From: Alphaproteobacteria bacterium
GTDB taxonomy: Bacteria > Pseudomonadota > Alphaproteobacteria > Rs-D84
Reading direction: 5' to 3'
DNA length: 5,678 nt
Assembly: GCA_024402755.1 (NCBI GenBank)
Contig: JAKSTD010000036.1
Span: forward strand, 1-5,678
Shown here: positions 1 to 5,668 of the stretch, in pieces
How the letters are laid out: the number at the start of each line of letters is the position of its first letter
Numbering within the stretch: the first letter of the stretch is position 1
Notes under the pieces: generated by a model
Told to the model about the DNA's origin: nothing
What the model saw: only the letters and a program-made list of their open reading frames with translations
Database searches by the model: none
Program-made: the position numbers and the translations under genes

Positions 1-1
1 T

Positions 2-637
2 ACTGCTATGACGCGTATTGATATGAGTGAATATATGGAACCACATTCCGTGGCGCGCCTTATCGGTGCGCCTCCGGGATATGTTGGTTATGAAGCGGGT
101 GGTGAATTAACAGAATCTGTTCGCCGCAGACCATATCAAGTATTGTTGTTTGATGAAATTGAAAAAGCAAACCCAGATGTATTCAATGTATTTTTACAAA
201 TACTTGATGACGGAAGGTTGACAGACGGGCAGGGGCGCGTTGTTAACTTTACAAATACTATTATTATTATGACTAGTAATTTGCCGAATATGGAAGCGGT
301 CAAAAAACAATTCCGTCCTGAATTTATAAACCGTATCGATGAAATAGTATTCTTTAATCCACTGGGCAAAGATGTTATGAGCGACATCGTAAAAATCCAA
401 ATTAAAATTTTGGAAAAAAGATTAAGCGAACGTCAAATTACTTTGTATATTACAGACAAAGCAATCAAATGGTTGGGTGACAATGGATACGATGCAGTAT
501 TTGGTGCGCGTCCATTGAAACGACTTATCACGACAGCTGTCGAAGATAAAATAGCAGACCTTATTTTATCGGGGGCAGTTGGTGAAGGTTCAACCGTTAA
601 TGTAGATGTCCACGGCAAAGAATTATTGATACAATAA
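2..637 (+). CDS. clpB: ClpB disaggregase, C-terminal part (5' end outside window)
   Basis: This is the second AAA+ module (D2) of the ClpB/Hsp104 chaperone. ClpB is a cytoplasmic hexamer that threads aggregated proteins through its pore with DnaK/DnaJ. The reading frame is open to the left edge, so the ATG at position 8 is internal (a conserved Met before RIDMSEYME), not the start. Counting from that Met, visible parts are the pore-loop motif GAPPGYVGY (residues 20-28), Walker [10 protein letters not shown] (46-54), [10 protein letters not shown] (68-77, typical of ClpB rather than ClpA), sensor 1 MTSN (88-91), the arginine-finger segment [11 protein letters not shown] (102-112), and sensor 2 GARPLKR (166-172), followed by the small D2 subdomain. 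Walker A and everything N-terminal lie outside. The linker between sensor 1 and FRPEFINR is only about 10 residues, clearly shorter than in E. coli ClpB as I recall it. An intrinsic terminator overlaps the stop codon. Confidence 0.95.
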   Translation, partial: TAMTRIDMSEYMEPHSVARLIGAPPGYVGYEAGGELTESVRRRPYQVLLFDEIEKANPDVFNVFLQILDDGRLTDGQGRVVNFTNTIIIMTSNLPNMEAVKKQFRPEFINRIDEIVFFNPLGKDVMSDIVKIQIKILEKRLSERQITLYITDKAIKWLGDNGYDAVFGARPLKRLITTAVEDKIADLILSGAVGEGSTVNVDVHGKELLIQ

Positions 638-666
638 AAAAACGGGGAATCATCCCCGTTTTTTTA
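636..666 (+). terminator. Intrinsic terminator of clpB
   Basis: An 8-bp GC-rich stem (641-648 pairing with 653-660, loop ATCA) is flanked by an A-tract on the left and seven T residues on the right (659-665). The A and T tracts can extend the stem, so it could also work on the - strand. It begins inside the clpB stop codon, so clpB is the last gene of its unit and the next gene needs its own promoter. Confidence 0.9.
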
Positions 667-668
667 TC

Positions 669-698
669 TTGCACTGATTATATTTTTTTTGCTAAATT
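669..698 (+). promoter_or_regulatory. Weak candidate promoter for the MscS-type channel gene
   Basis: TTGCAC at 669-674 resembles a -35 box (four of six). With an 18-nt spacer it is followed by TAAATT at 693-698, a four-of-six -10 match. The site lies between the clpB terminator and the channel start, where a promoter is required, but the match is poor and the T-run in the spacer makes chance similarity likely. Confidence 0.25.
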
Positions 699-726
699 TT
701 TGCCAGGATAAAAAAAGGAAAAAATT

Positions 727-1548
727 ATGAATATGACACTTGATTCTTTGATTGTGAAACTTGGGCAGATTGTCGCGGAATTTGGAACGCGACTTATTGC
801 TGCGATTGCGATATGGATTGTCGGTTTTTGGCTTGTAAAAAAAATAGTTGTATCCATAAGTTTTGGAATGAAAAAACATGATGTTGAACCATCGCTTGCC
901 ACTTTCTTGCAATCGTTTTTAGTAATTACTTTAAAGGTTTTTGTTGTAATTATAATTTTGACCACAATGGGTGTCCAGATGACTTCGATTGTGGCTGTGC
1001 TTGGTGCCGCGTCGTTGGCAATCGGTATGGCATTATCTGGAACACTTCAAAATGTGGCTGGTGGAATGATTATTTTGTTTTTCAAACCGTTCAAAGTTAA
1101 TGATGCGATTGTGACTGCGGATGGAAAATCTGGCATTGTCAAAAAGATAATGATATTTACAACAGAATTACATACTTTTGATAATCAGGTTTTGTATTTG
1201 CCAAATGGTGCATTGGCAAATGGTGTAATAACCAATTTGTCCCAGGGTAAAAATCGCAGAACAGATATAACTGTTGGAATATCCTATGGGGACGATGTTG
1301 AAAAAGCTCGTGCGGTCGTATTAAAGATTTTATCAAAAGATAAACGTGTTTTGAAAAACCCTGTGCCGGAAACTTTTTTGACATCATTGGATGACAGTTC
1401 TGTTACATTAACTGTCCGTTATTGGACTTCGTTTGATGATTTATTGGGGACACGTTCAGATATATTGGAAAAGATTTACAAAGAATTTCCAAAGAATAAA
1501 TTAAATTTCCCGTTTCCGCAAATGGATGTTCATGTAAAAAGGAAATAA
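727..1548 (+). CDS. mscS: Small-conductance mechanosensitive channel, MscS family
   Basis: The 273-residue product matches the size of classical MscS (E. coli about 286). MscS is an inner-membrane heptameric channel that opens on membrane tension and releases solutes during hypo-osmotic shock. Three membrane segments are visible: about 21-43, 62-82 and the pore-lining TM3 at about 88-118. TM3 has the Gly/Ala-rich face AVLGAASLAIGMALSGTLQN and continues into FFKPF. The cytoplasmic beta domain holds the YLPNG motif (157-161) and ITNLS (168-172). The C-terminal alpha/beta domain ends FPFPQMDVHVKRK, very close to the E. coli ending. An AAAGGAA Shine-Dalgarno sits about 6 nt before this ATG; a second ATG two codons later is possible but less well spaced. 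It stands as a single-gene unit, with a terminator before and after. It is a small MscS type rather than MscK/MscM, because it has no extra N-terminal domain. Confidence 0.95.
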   Translation: MNMTLDSLIVKLGQIVAEFGTRLIAAIAIWIVGFWLVKKIVVSISFGMKKHDVEPSLATFLQSFLVITLKVFVVIIILTTMGVQMTSIVAVLGAASLAIGMALSGTLQNVAGGMIILFFKPFKVNDAIVTADGKSGIVKKIMIFTTELHTFDNQVLYLPNGALANGVITNLSQGKNRRTDITVGISYGDDVEKARAVVLKILSKDKRVLKNPVPETFLTSLDDSSVTLTVRYWTSFDDLLGTRSDILEKIYKEFPKNKLNFPFPQMDVHVKRK

Positions 1549-1550
1549 AA

Positions 1551-1600
1551 AACGAACAAAAAAATGGCTTTGCATTAGCGAAGCCGTTTTTTTGTTCGTT
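1551..1600. terminator. Bidirectional intrinsic terminator between convergent genes
   Basis: A long inverted repeat serves the channel gene (+) and the hydrolase gene (-). The outer arms (1551-1564 with 1587-1600) pair perfectly over 14 bp and include seven A facing seven T. The inner GC-rich stem (1566-1573 with 1578-1585, one G-T wobble) closes on the loop ATTA at 1574-1577. Each strand therefore has a GC stem followed by a T-run. The hydrolase reading frame runs into this structure and its TAA stop lies in the loop. Confidence 0.9.
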
Positions 1601-2498
1601 GAGATTTTATCAGGTTTATAACAGATTCTGTATCAGAATGTATTTTGATAAAGCTGTGTTTTTCGTCAGGCAATACAATAAATTTAAACATATCTCGGTT
1701 AGATTGTTTTGTTAATTCTTCAAATTTTTCTTGTATTACTTCTGCTGGGGCTTTTTTATCTTTCTCGCCTGCAACTAAGGTTATATAACTTCCCCATTTG
1801 TTCATTAAATCTGGTCTAAAAGACGAATTTGCCATATCTGTAAAAAATTGTGGCAAAACTGTTACATATCCGCTTTTGCTAAAAATATTGTGTATTGGTA
1901 ATATTTGATTTGGGTTATCGATACAGTAGTCGTGACAACGTTTATAAATAAAATCTTTTAAATAATCGTGCCATTGTCTAGTAACCCACGGTGCAAACAG
2001 CATAACAGAATGAATATGTGTTTTGTTTCCTTTTTCTGTAAGGTTATTTAATGCATCGATTATACCTGTTGCGCCAGCGGAATGTCCGATTAAGATATTA
2101 GGTTGTTTCACAGAATAAGGTTCTATATATTTTATACATGTTTCTAACAGTGATACAAATTCTGAGTATGTGTTTTTTTGTGCTGTTTCAAAAGATGGTT
2201 TGTCATAAAATTTACCGAGAAAAGTATCAAAAGTGATAATATTGTATTTATGTGTTAATGCCCAAAATGTTATAGTCCGCATTAATGGGTCTATATCTGT
2301 ATTTGTTCCAAGGCCTGGGCTTAAAATAATATTACCGTATGAATCGGGCGAAATGGAGGCATAGTATGATATTTTTGCATTGTTGTTTGTTTCTGTGCCG
2401 GAATAACAGATAGTTTCCCATTTAAGGTTTTTTGCTTTTGTTTCTGGTAATAATTCTTTAAAATTATCTGGTACGGTAATTTCTTTTAACGATTTCAT
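1575..2498 (-). CDS. Alpha/beta-hydrolase fold protein, substrate unknown
   Basis: The 307-residue protein has the hallmarks of a serine alpha/beta hydrolase. These are an oxyanion-type loop LSPGLGTN (59-66), the nucleophile elbow GHSAGA with Ser140 (138-143), a likely acid Asp247 in VAGEKDKKAP, and a likely catalytic His281 in DEKHSF. Spacing and order Ser-Asp-His are normal for the fold. There is no signal peptide or membrane helix, so it is probably cytoplasmic. A lid region rich in aromatic residues (about 170-220) separates the elbow from the acid. The sequence does not tell me whether it is an esterase, lipase or peptidase. It has a perfect promoter close upstream and a weak AAGAG Shine-Dalgarno. 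Its last codons lie inside the shared terminator stem. G+C is near 30% in lines I counted by hand, against about 45% in parC, which could mean separate ancestry or weak constraint. Confidence 0.85.
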   Translation of the reverse strand: MKSLKEITVPDNFKELLPETKAKNLKWETICYSGTETNNNAKISYYASISPDSYGNIILSPGLGTNTDIDPLMRTITFWALTHKYNIITFDTFLGKFYDKPSFETAQKNTYSEFVSLLETCIKYIEPYSVKQPNILIGHSAGATGIIDALNNLTEKGNKTHIHSVMLFAPWVTRQWHDYLKDFIYKRCHDYCIDNPNQILPIHNIFSKSGYVTVLPQFFTDMANSSFRPDLMNKWGSYITLVAGEKDKKAPAEVIQEKFEELTKQSNRDMFKFIVLPDEKHSFIKIHSDTESVINLIKSQRTKKRLR

Positions 2499-2518
2499 GA
2501 TTTTGCTCTTTTTTTTGT

Positions 2519-2546
2519 ATTATAGACAATTTATATGATTTGTCAA
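2519..2546 (-). promoter_or_regulatory. Consensus sigma70 promoter of the hydrolase gene
   Basis: On the - strand, TTGACA (2541-2546) and TATAAT (2519-2524) are both exact matches to consensus, separated by 16 nt. A start about 7 nt past the -10 box would leave a leader of only about 14 nt before the ATG at 2498. No operator-like palindrome is obvious, so strong unregulated initiation followed by weak translation initiation (poor Shine-Dalgarno) is a reasonable inference. Confidence 0.8.
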
Positions 2547-2594
2547 TATTTTTTGTGAAAAAGATTTAGATGGACGAGTTTTTTGTCTTTATTC

Positions 2595-2624
2595 TGGTGG
2601 AGCTGATCAGGCTCGAACTGACGA
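2595..2624 (-). pseudogene. tRNA-Ala 3' fragment, distal copy
   Basis: These 30 nt equal tRNA positions 47-76 of the intact gene: the whole T arm, the 3' acceptor strand, discriminator A and encoded CCA. The 5' acceptor strand, D arm and anticodon arm are missing, so it cannot give a functional tRNA. It is the copy farthest from the intact gene and is followed by only 13-14 nt of the common flank before unique sequence leading to the hydrolase promoter. Confidence 0.85.
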
Positions 2625-2658
2625 GACGGTGATGGTTGCCCAAGAAGGTGTCTCTGAT

Positions 2659-2688
2659 AAAAAAAACGGCATCTTTCGATACCGCTTT
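2659..2688 (-). terminator. Second copy of the tRNA-Ala terminator
   Basis: This is an exact duplicate of the terminator at 2763-2792, shifted by 104 bp. The stem CGGTATC/GATGCCG has one wobble, a GAAA tetraloop and eight T residues on the - strand. It lies after the middle tRNA fragment and would catch any transcript reading through the first terminator. Confidence 0.85.
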
Positions 2689-2698
2689 GTCTTTATTC

Positions 2699-2728
2699 TG
2701 GTGGAGCTGATCAGGCTCGAACTGACGA
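2699..2728 (-). pseudogene. tRNA-Ala 3' fragment, middle copy
   Basis: Identical to the distal fragment and to positions 47-76 of the intact tRNA-Ala. It begins directly after the GTCTC end of the repeat's unexplained segment and carries the encoded CCA. With no 5' acceptor strand nearby to pair with CAGCTCC, it is a remnant rather than a gene. Confidence 0.85.
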
Positions 2729-2762
2729 GACGGTGATGGTTGCCCAAGAAGGTGTCTCTGAT

Positions 2763-2792
2763 AAAAAAAACGGCATCTTTCGATACCGCTTT
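2763..2792 (-). terminator. Intrinsic terminator of tRNA-Ala
   Basis: On the - strand, beginning 10 nt after the tRNA CCA end, an 11-bp stem (core CGGTATC/GATGCCG, outer A-T pairs and two wobbles) closes on a GAAA tetraloop, with eight T residues at its 3' side. Position and form make it the terminator of a single-tRNA transcript. Confidence 0.9.
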
Positions 2793-2802
2793 GTCTTTAT
2801 TC

Positions 2803-2878
2803 TGGTGGAGCTGATCAGGCTCGAACTGACGACCCCCTGCTTGCAAAGCAGGTGCTCTACCAACTGAGCTACAACCCC
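2803..2878 (-). tRNA. tRNA-Ala, anticodon UGC
   Basis: This 76-nt gene folds as a full cloverleaf. The acceptor stem GGGGTTG/CAGCTCC includes the G3-U70 pair that identifies alanine tRNAs. The D stem is GCTC/GAGC. The anticodon stem CCTGC/GCAGG closes on the loop TTTGCAA with anticodon TGC (2843-2845). The T arm is GTCAG-TTCGAGC-CTGAT. A discriminator A and encoded CCA end the gene. UGC reads most or all GCN codons in bacteria. In many alphaproteobacteria this tRNA sits between 16S and 23S rRNA genes, but here it stands alone between its own promoter and terminator. Its last 30 nt are copied twice immediately downstream. Confidence 0.97.
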
Positions 2879-2911
2879 AGAACTTTGCTACTTTCTTGTG
2901 AAAGCCTGTCC

Positions 2912-2940
2912 ATTCTATTCGTTTGCAAAACAAAAGTCAA
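2912..2940 (-). promoter_or_regulatory. Promoter of tRNA-Ala
   Basis: On the - strand TTGACT (2935-2940, five of six) and TAGAAT (2912-2917, five of six) are separated by the optimal 17 nt. Initiation near 2905 gives a 5' leader of about 27 nt for RNase P to remove. That leader contains a small inverted repeat CTTTC-4 nt-GAAAG at 2891-2904. The promoter is back to back with the rpsU upstream region. Confidence 0.75.
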
Positions 2941-2948
2941 GATTTTTC

Positions 2949-2975
2949 TTGTGTTTTTTAATTTTATACTATAAA
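2949..2975 (+). promoter_or_regulatory. Candidate promoter region of rpsU
   Basis: Two overlapping -10-like hexamers occur, TATACT (2965-2970) and TATAAA (2970-2975), each five of six. No convincing -35 box is at the right distance; the nearest candidate, TTGTGT at 2949-2954, would leave a 15-nt spacer to the second hexamer. A promoter must lie in this gap because the tRNA upstream runs the other way, but the exact box is uncertain. Confidence 0.4.
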
Positions 2976-3013
2976 ATTTGCATCAACATTAACAAATTAA
3001 ATACAAGTTCGCC

Positions 3014-3024
3014 AAAGGGGGTGA
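3014..3024 (+). promoter_or_regulatory. Strong Shine-Dalgarno of rpsU
   Basis: AAAGGGGGTGA lies 7 nt before the rpsU ATG at 3032 and matches the 16S 3' end almost fully. It is far stronger than the ribosome binding sites of the channel, hydrolase and parC genes here, fitting a highly expressed ribosomal protein and fixing the start codon. Confidence 0.8.
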
Positions 3025-3031
3025 ATACATA

Positions 3032-3238
3032 ATGGTAAAAATTTTGGTTCGTGATAATAATGTAGAACAGGCATTGCGTGTTGCAAAACGCAAATCTCAA
3101 AAAGAAGGTCTTTATCGCGAAATGAAAGAACGTCAACGTTACGAAAAACCAACAACTAAACGTAAACGTTTGAAAGAAGAGGCGGTTCGTAACGAAAAGA
3201 AACGTCAATCAAAACAACGTATGGTCTTTGGATTCTAA
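3032..3238 (+). CDS. rpsU: 30S ribosomal protein S21
   Basis: The 68-residue, very basic protein matches S21 along its whole length. It has the conserved N-terminal start [20 protein letters not shown], then the helix around [17 protein letters not shown], and a Lys/Arg-rich C-terminal helix. S21 sits on the small-subunit platform near the 16S 3' end and helps initiation on mRNAs. The C-terminal [11 protein letters not shown] tail is at the usual place for lineage-specific variation. It is monocistronic here, with its own Shine-Dalgarno and terminator, whereas in E. coli it heads an operon with dnaG and rpoD. A hydrophobic antisense frame across the gene is a shadow. Confidence 0.96.
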   Translation: MVKILVRDNNVEQALRVAKRKSQKEGLYREMKERQRYEKPTTKRKRLKEEAVRNEKKRQSKQRMVFGF

Positions 3239-3251
3239 TCGTTGTAGAAAT

Positions 3252-3281
3252 AAAAAATCGCCCAATCTGGGCGGTTTTTTT
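3252..3281 (+). terminator. Intrinsic terminator of rpsU
   Basis: A 6-bp stem CGCCCA/TGGGCG (3259-3264 with 3268-3273) has a 3-nt loop and is extended outward by a T-G wobble and six A-T pairs. Seven T residues (3275-3281) follow. The structure separates rpsU from parC. Confidence 0.9.
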
Positions 3282-3282
3282 C

Positions 3283-3311
3283 TTGTTTTATTTTTTGAAA
3301 TGTTTTATTCT
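3283..3311 (+). promoter_or_regulatory. Weak candidate promoter of parC
   Basis: TTGTTT (3283-3288) and TATTCT (3306-3311) are spaced by 17 nt, matching consensus at about half and four of six positions. A promoter is expected between the rpsU terminator and parC, and this is the best-spaced pair, starting about 20 nt before the ATG. Its weakness fits a moderately expressed enzyme but could be chance in such AT-rich sequence. Confidence 0.35.
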
Positions 3312-3337
3312 GTCCCAGAGAAAAAAACGGGAAAATT

Positions 3338-5575
3338 ATGAAAAAATCAGAAAACATAGTTGAAAATATTTCGGGCCAGCAATTATCAGACGCATTGTCT
3401 GAACGTTATTTATCTTATGCAGTTTCAACGATTGTTGCGCGCGCGTTGCCTGATGTTCGTGATGGTTTAAAACCTGTGCATCGTCGTATTTTGTATTCTA
3501 TGTTGCGCCAGAAATTATCACCATCTGCTGCTTTTCGTAAATGCGCAACAGTTGTTGGGGACGTGTTGGGGCATTATCATCCACATGGTGATTCTTCGGT
3601 TTATGATGCGATGGTGCGCCTTGCCCAAGATTTTTCCGTTCGTTATCCATTGATTGATGGTCAGGGTAATTTTGGTAATATCGATGGTGACCCCCAGGCT
3701 GCATATCGTTATACGGAATCAAAGATGACAGATGCTGCGATGCTGATTATGGAAGGTATTGACGAAGATAGTGTTGATATGATGCCAAATTTTGATGGGA
3801 CAACTGTTGAACCAACGGTTATGCCTGGGGCATTTCCTAATTTGTTGGCGAACGGTGGTATGGGAATCGCTGTTGGTATGGCGACAAATATTCCAACGCA
3901 TAATGTGTCTGAAATTATGGATGCGTTGAATTTGGTGATTGACAAACCAGATGCCACAACGCAACAGATTATGAAGAAATTGATTGGGCCTGATTTTCCA
4001 ACGGGCGGAATTTTAATTGATGATTTTGATACGATTTGTAAAAACTATGATACTGGTCGTGGCGCGTTTCGCATTCGTGCAAAATGGGACGTGGAAAAAT
4101 TAGACCGCGGGATGGAACAGGTTGTTATCACTGAAATCCCATACGGTATTATTAAATCAAAATTGGTGGAACAAATTGCTGATTTAATAGATGCAAAGAA
4201 ATTGCCGTTGGTTGAAGATATCACGGATGAATCAACAACGGATGTTCGTATAGTTATCACGCCAAAGAATCGTAATATTCCAACAGATAAAATGATGGCG
4301 CATTTATTTGCGATGACTGATTTGGAATATAAATTCAATATGAATTTTAATGTGGTTGATTCCAATGGTGCACCACGCGTTATGCCGATTGGTGATGTGT
4401 TGCGTGAATTTATCGCGCATCAAAAAAATGTTTTACTGCGCCGCACAAAATGGCGCCTTGGGAATATAGAACGCAGATTAGAAATTTTGGGTGGTTTGTT
4501 AATCGTCTATTTAAATTTGGATCGCGTTATTGAAATCATAAGAACAGAAGATGAGCCAAAGTCTGTTTTAATGGCGGAATTCCAGTTGACAGAAATTCAG
4601 GTTGAATCAATATTGAACACTCGTTTGCGTTCTTTGCGAAAGTTGGAAGAAATGGAAATCAGGCGCGAAGATAAAAATTTGCGCGAAGAACGTGAAAAAT
4701 TACAGGCGTTGCTGGACAGTGATGAATTGCAAAATGCGCAATTACATGTCTGGTTTGATGATATTAAAAAGCAATATGCCAAGACAACAGCCCTTGGGCG
4801 TCGGCGCACAACTTGGACACCAAGCACGGAAGAAATTGTTGTTAATGCGGATGATTTTATTGAAAAAGAACCAATTACTGTTGTGCTTTCCACAATGGGG
4901 TGGATACGCGCTGCCAAGGGGCATCTGGATTTAAATAACCTGGATATGAAATTCAAAGAAGGTGATGAATTACAATTCGCGTTTCATGCGCAAACGACCG
5001 ATAAAGTAAATCTTTTTGCAAGTGGTGGAAAGATGTTCACTTTATCTGCCAATGATTTGCCGTCTGCGCGTGGTTTTGGTGAATCTGTGCGTATGATGGT
5101 TGATATCGGTGCAGATGAAAATATTGTTCGCGCATTTGTGTTGGATACAAATGCAAAATATTTGGTTATTGGTCGACATGGAACCGGTTTTGTAGTTGGT
5201 GGTGAAAATTGTATTGCGCAAACCAAAAACGGTAAACAGATTATGAATACAGACGAACGCAATCCGGCGGTATTGTGCGTGCGTGTTGATGGTGATATGG
5301 TGGCATTATCTGGTTCTAATGATAAATTATTGATGGTTGAAACAGAACAACTCCCAGAAATGTCGAGGGGCAAAGGGGTAACATTACCAAAATATAACGC
5401 AGTAAGAACATACACAATCGATGCGATGTTCTTTAATAAGGCGGATGGTTTTGGCTGGACAACTGGGCGCGGCACAACAAACTTAGACGATATAACACCA
5501 TGGGTTGCAAAAAGGGCATCCCAGGGACATACTATACCTGTCGGTTTTCCGCGCAGTGGTAAATTTGGAAAATAA
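3338..5575 (+). CDS. parC: DNA topoisomerase IV subunit A
   Basis: This 745-residue protein is the DNA breakage-reunion subunit of topoisomerase IV, which with ParE (ATP-using) decatenates daughter chromosomes in the cytoplasm. The order is: winged-helix region with [15 protein letters not shown] (36-50); quinolone-contact region [10 protein letters not shown] (81-90); catalytic Arg124-Tyr125 in YRYTE; tower domain (about 160-330); coiled coil with [16 protein letters not shown] (429-444); and a C-terminal pinwheel-like domain (about 500-745). No canonical GyrA box (QRRGGKG-type) is present; only degenerate blade motifs such as RAAKGHL (524-530) and SRGKGV (676-681) are seen. That, the length and LRKLEEMEI support ParC over GyrA. 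Ser86 and Asp90 are at the two main quinolone-resistance positions, in the susceptible form. The Shine-Dalgarno is weak (CGGGA). No intrinsic terminator follows the stop. Confidence 0.94.
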   Translation: MKKSENIVENISGQQLSDALSERYLSYAVSTIVARALPDVRDGLKPVHRRILYSMLRQKLSPSAAFRKCATVVGDVLGHYHPHGDSSVYDAMVRLAQDFSVRYPLIDGQGNFGNIDGDPQAAYRYTESKMTDAAMLIMEGIDEDSVDMMPNFDGTTVEPTVMPGAFPNLLANGGMGIAVGMATNIPTHNVSEIMDALNLVIDKPDATTQQIMKKLIGPDFPTGGILIDDFDTICKNYDTGRGAFRIRAKWDVEKLDRGMEQVVITEIPYGIIKSKLVEQIADLIDAKKLPLVEDITDESTTDVRIVITPKNRNIPTDKMMAHLFAMTDLEYKFNMNFNVVDSNGAPRVMPIGDVLREFIAHQKNVLLRRTKWRLGNIERRLEILGGLLIVYLNLDRVIEIIRTEDEPKSVLMAEFQLTEIQVESILNTRLRSLRKLEEMEIRREDKNLREEREKLQALLDSDELQNAQLHVWFDDIKKQYAKTTALGRRRTTWTPSTEEIVVNADDFIEKEPITVVLSTMGWIRAAKGHLDLNNLDMKFKEGDELQFAFHAQTTDKVNLFASGGKMFTLSANDLPSARGFGESVRMMVDIGADENIVRAFVLDTNAKYLVIGRHGTGFVVGGENCIAQTKNGKQIMNTDERNPAVLCVRVDGDMVALSGSNDKLLMVETEQLPEMSRGKGVTLPKYNAVRTYTIDAMFFNKADGFGWTTGRGTTNLDDITPWVAKRASQGHTIPVGFPRSGKFGK

Positions 5576-5604
5576 TTAAAAAACAAAATTTCCAAAAAAA
5601 ATAT

Positions 5605-5633
5605 TTGACAACTTGTGTTGGTGGGTATATCAT
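5605..5633 (+). promoter_or_regulatory. Strong promoter of the gene starting at the right edge
   Basis: TTGACA (5605-5610) is exact and TATCAT (5628-5633) is five of six, with a 17-nt spacer. The predicted start is near 5640, giving a leader of about 30 nt. A perfect inverted repeat GGTAT-ATC-ATACC (5624-5636) overlaps the -10 box and is placed where an operator could act. The promoter means the next gene does not depend on parC transcription. Confidence 0.7.
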
Positions 5634-5657
5634 ACCGATAAAATTATTCAAATTGAC

Positions 5658-5663
5658 GGAGGT
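5658..5663 (+). promoter_or_regulatory. Strong Shine-Dalgarno of the right-edge gene
   Basis: GGAGGT is a perfect Shine-Dalgarno core, 5 nt before the ATG at 5669. Together with the strong promoter it marks a real, probably well-expressed gene. Confidence 0.8.
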
Positions 5664-5668
5664 GTGAT

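Larger units (their letters stand above)
2582..2832. repeat. Perfect 104-bp tandem repeat derived from tRNA-Ala 3' end
   Basis: Bases 2582-2728 are identical to 2686-2832, giving a 104-bp period over about 2.4 copies: 2582-2685, 2686-2789, and partial 2790-2832. Read on the - strand, each full unit contains the last 30 nt of the tRNA-Ala gene, the flank beginning GAATAAAGACAAA, an intrinsic terminator, and a segment bounded by GAGAC and GTCTC. The third, partial copy is the 3' end of the intact tRNA gene plus its 13-nt flank. The region from 2499 to 2802 holds no credible protein gene, only the hydrolase promoter and these repeats. The absence of any mismatch means the duplication is recent, kept uniform by recombination, or an assembly artefact. 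Confidence 0.95.

Noticed and set aside
2582..2832. The regularly spaced repeats as a CRISPR array.
   Set aside because: The repeated unit is contiguous over 104 bp with no variable spacers, and it is clearly tRNA-derived; no cas-like gene is nearby.
2607..2933. A 108-codon open frame on the - strand across the tRNA and repeats.
   Set aside because: It runs straight through the tRNA-Ala gene and gives the familiar spurious translation of tRNA DNA (GCSSVGRAPALQAGG). The repeat period of 104 is not a multiple of three, so the repeated part is read in different frames, and no ribosome binding site is seen.
2975..2998. AATTTG/CAAATT inverted repeat in the rpsU leader as an S21 autoregulatory RNA structure.
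   Set aside because: A 6-bp A-T stem with a 12-nt loop is expected by chance in such AT-rich DNA and leaves the Shine-Dalgarno free.
2969..3208. A 79-codon Phe-rich frame on the - strand opposite rpsU.
   Set aside because: It is the complement of Lys/Arg-rich S21 codons, which yields Phe/Leu/Thr-rich nonsense; it also crosses the rpsU promoter and Shine-Dalgarno region.
3578..3610. Possible quinolone-resistance change in ParC.
   Set aside because: Ser86 and Asp90 (equivalent to GyrA 83 and 87) are the usual susceptible residues, so there is no sign of target-site resistance.
4984..5595. A 203-codon open frame on the - strand opposite the end of parC.
   Set aside because: parC is certain on the other strand with family motifs to its end. 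The antisense frame has no recognisable motif and no plausible Shine-Dalgarno, so it is a shadow.
5564..5596. Inverted repeat TTTGGAAA/TTTCCAAA around the parC stop, as a possible terminator.
   Set aside because: The arms are AT-rich, the loop is 17 nt and an A-run, not a T-run, follows on the + strand. It does not look like an intrinsic terminator.
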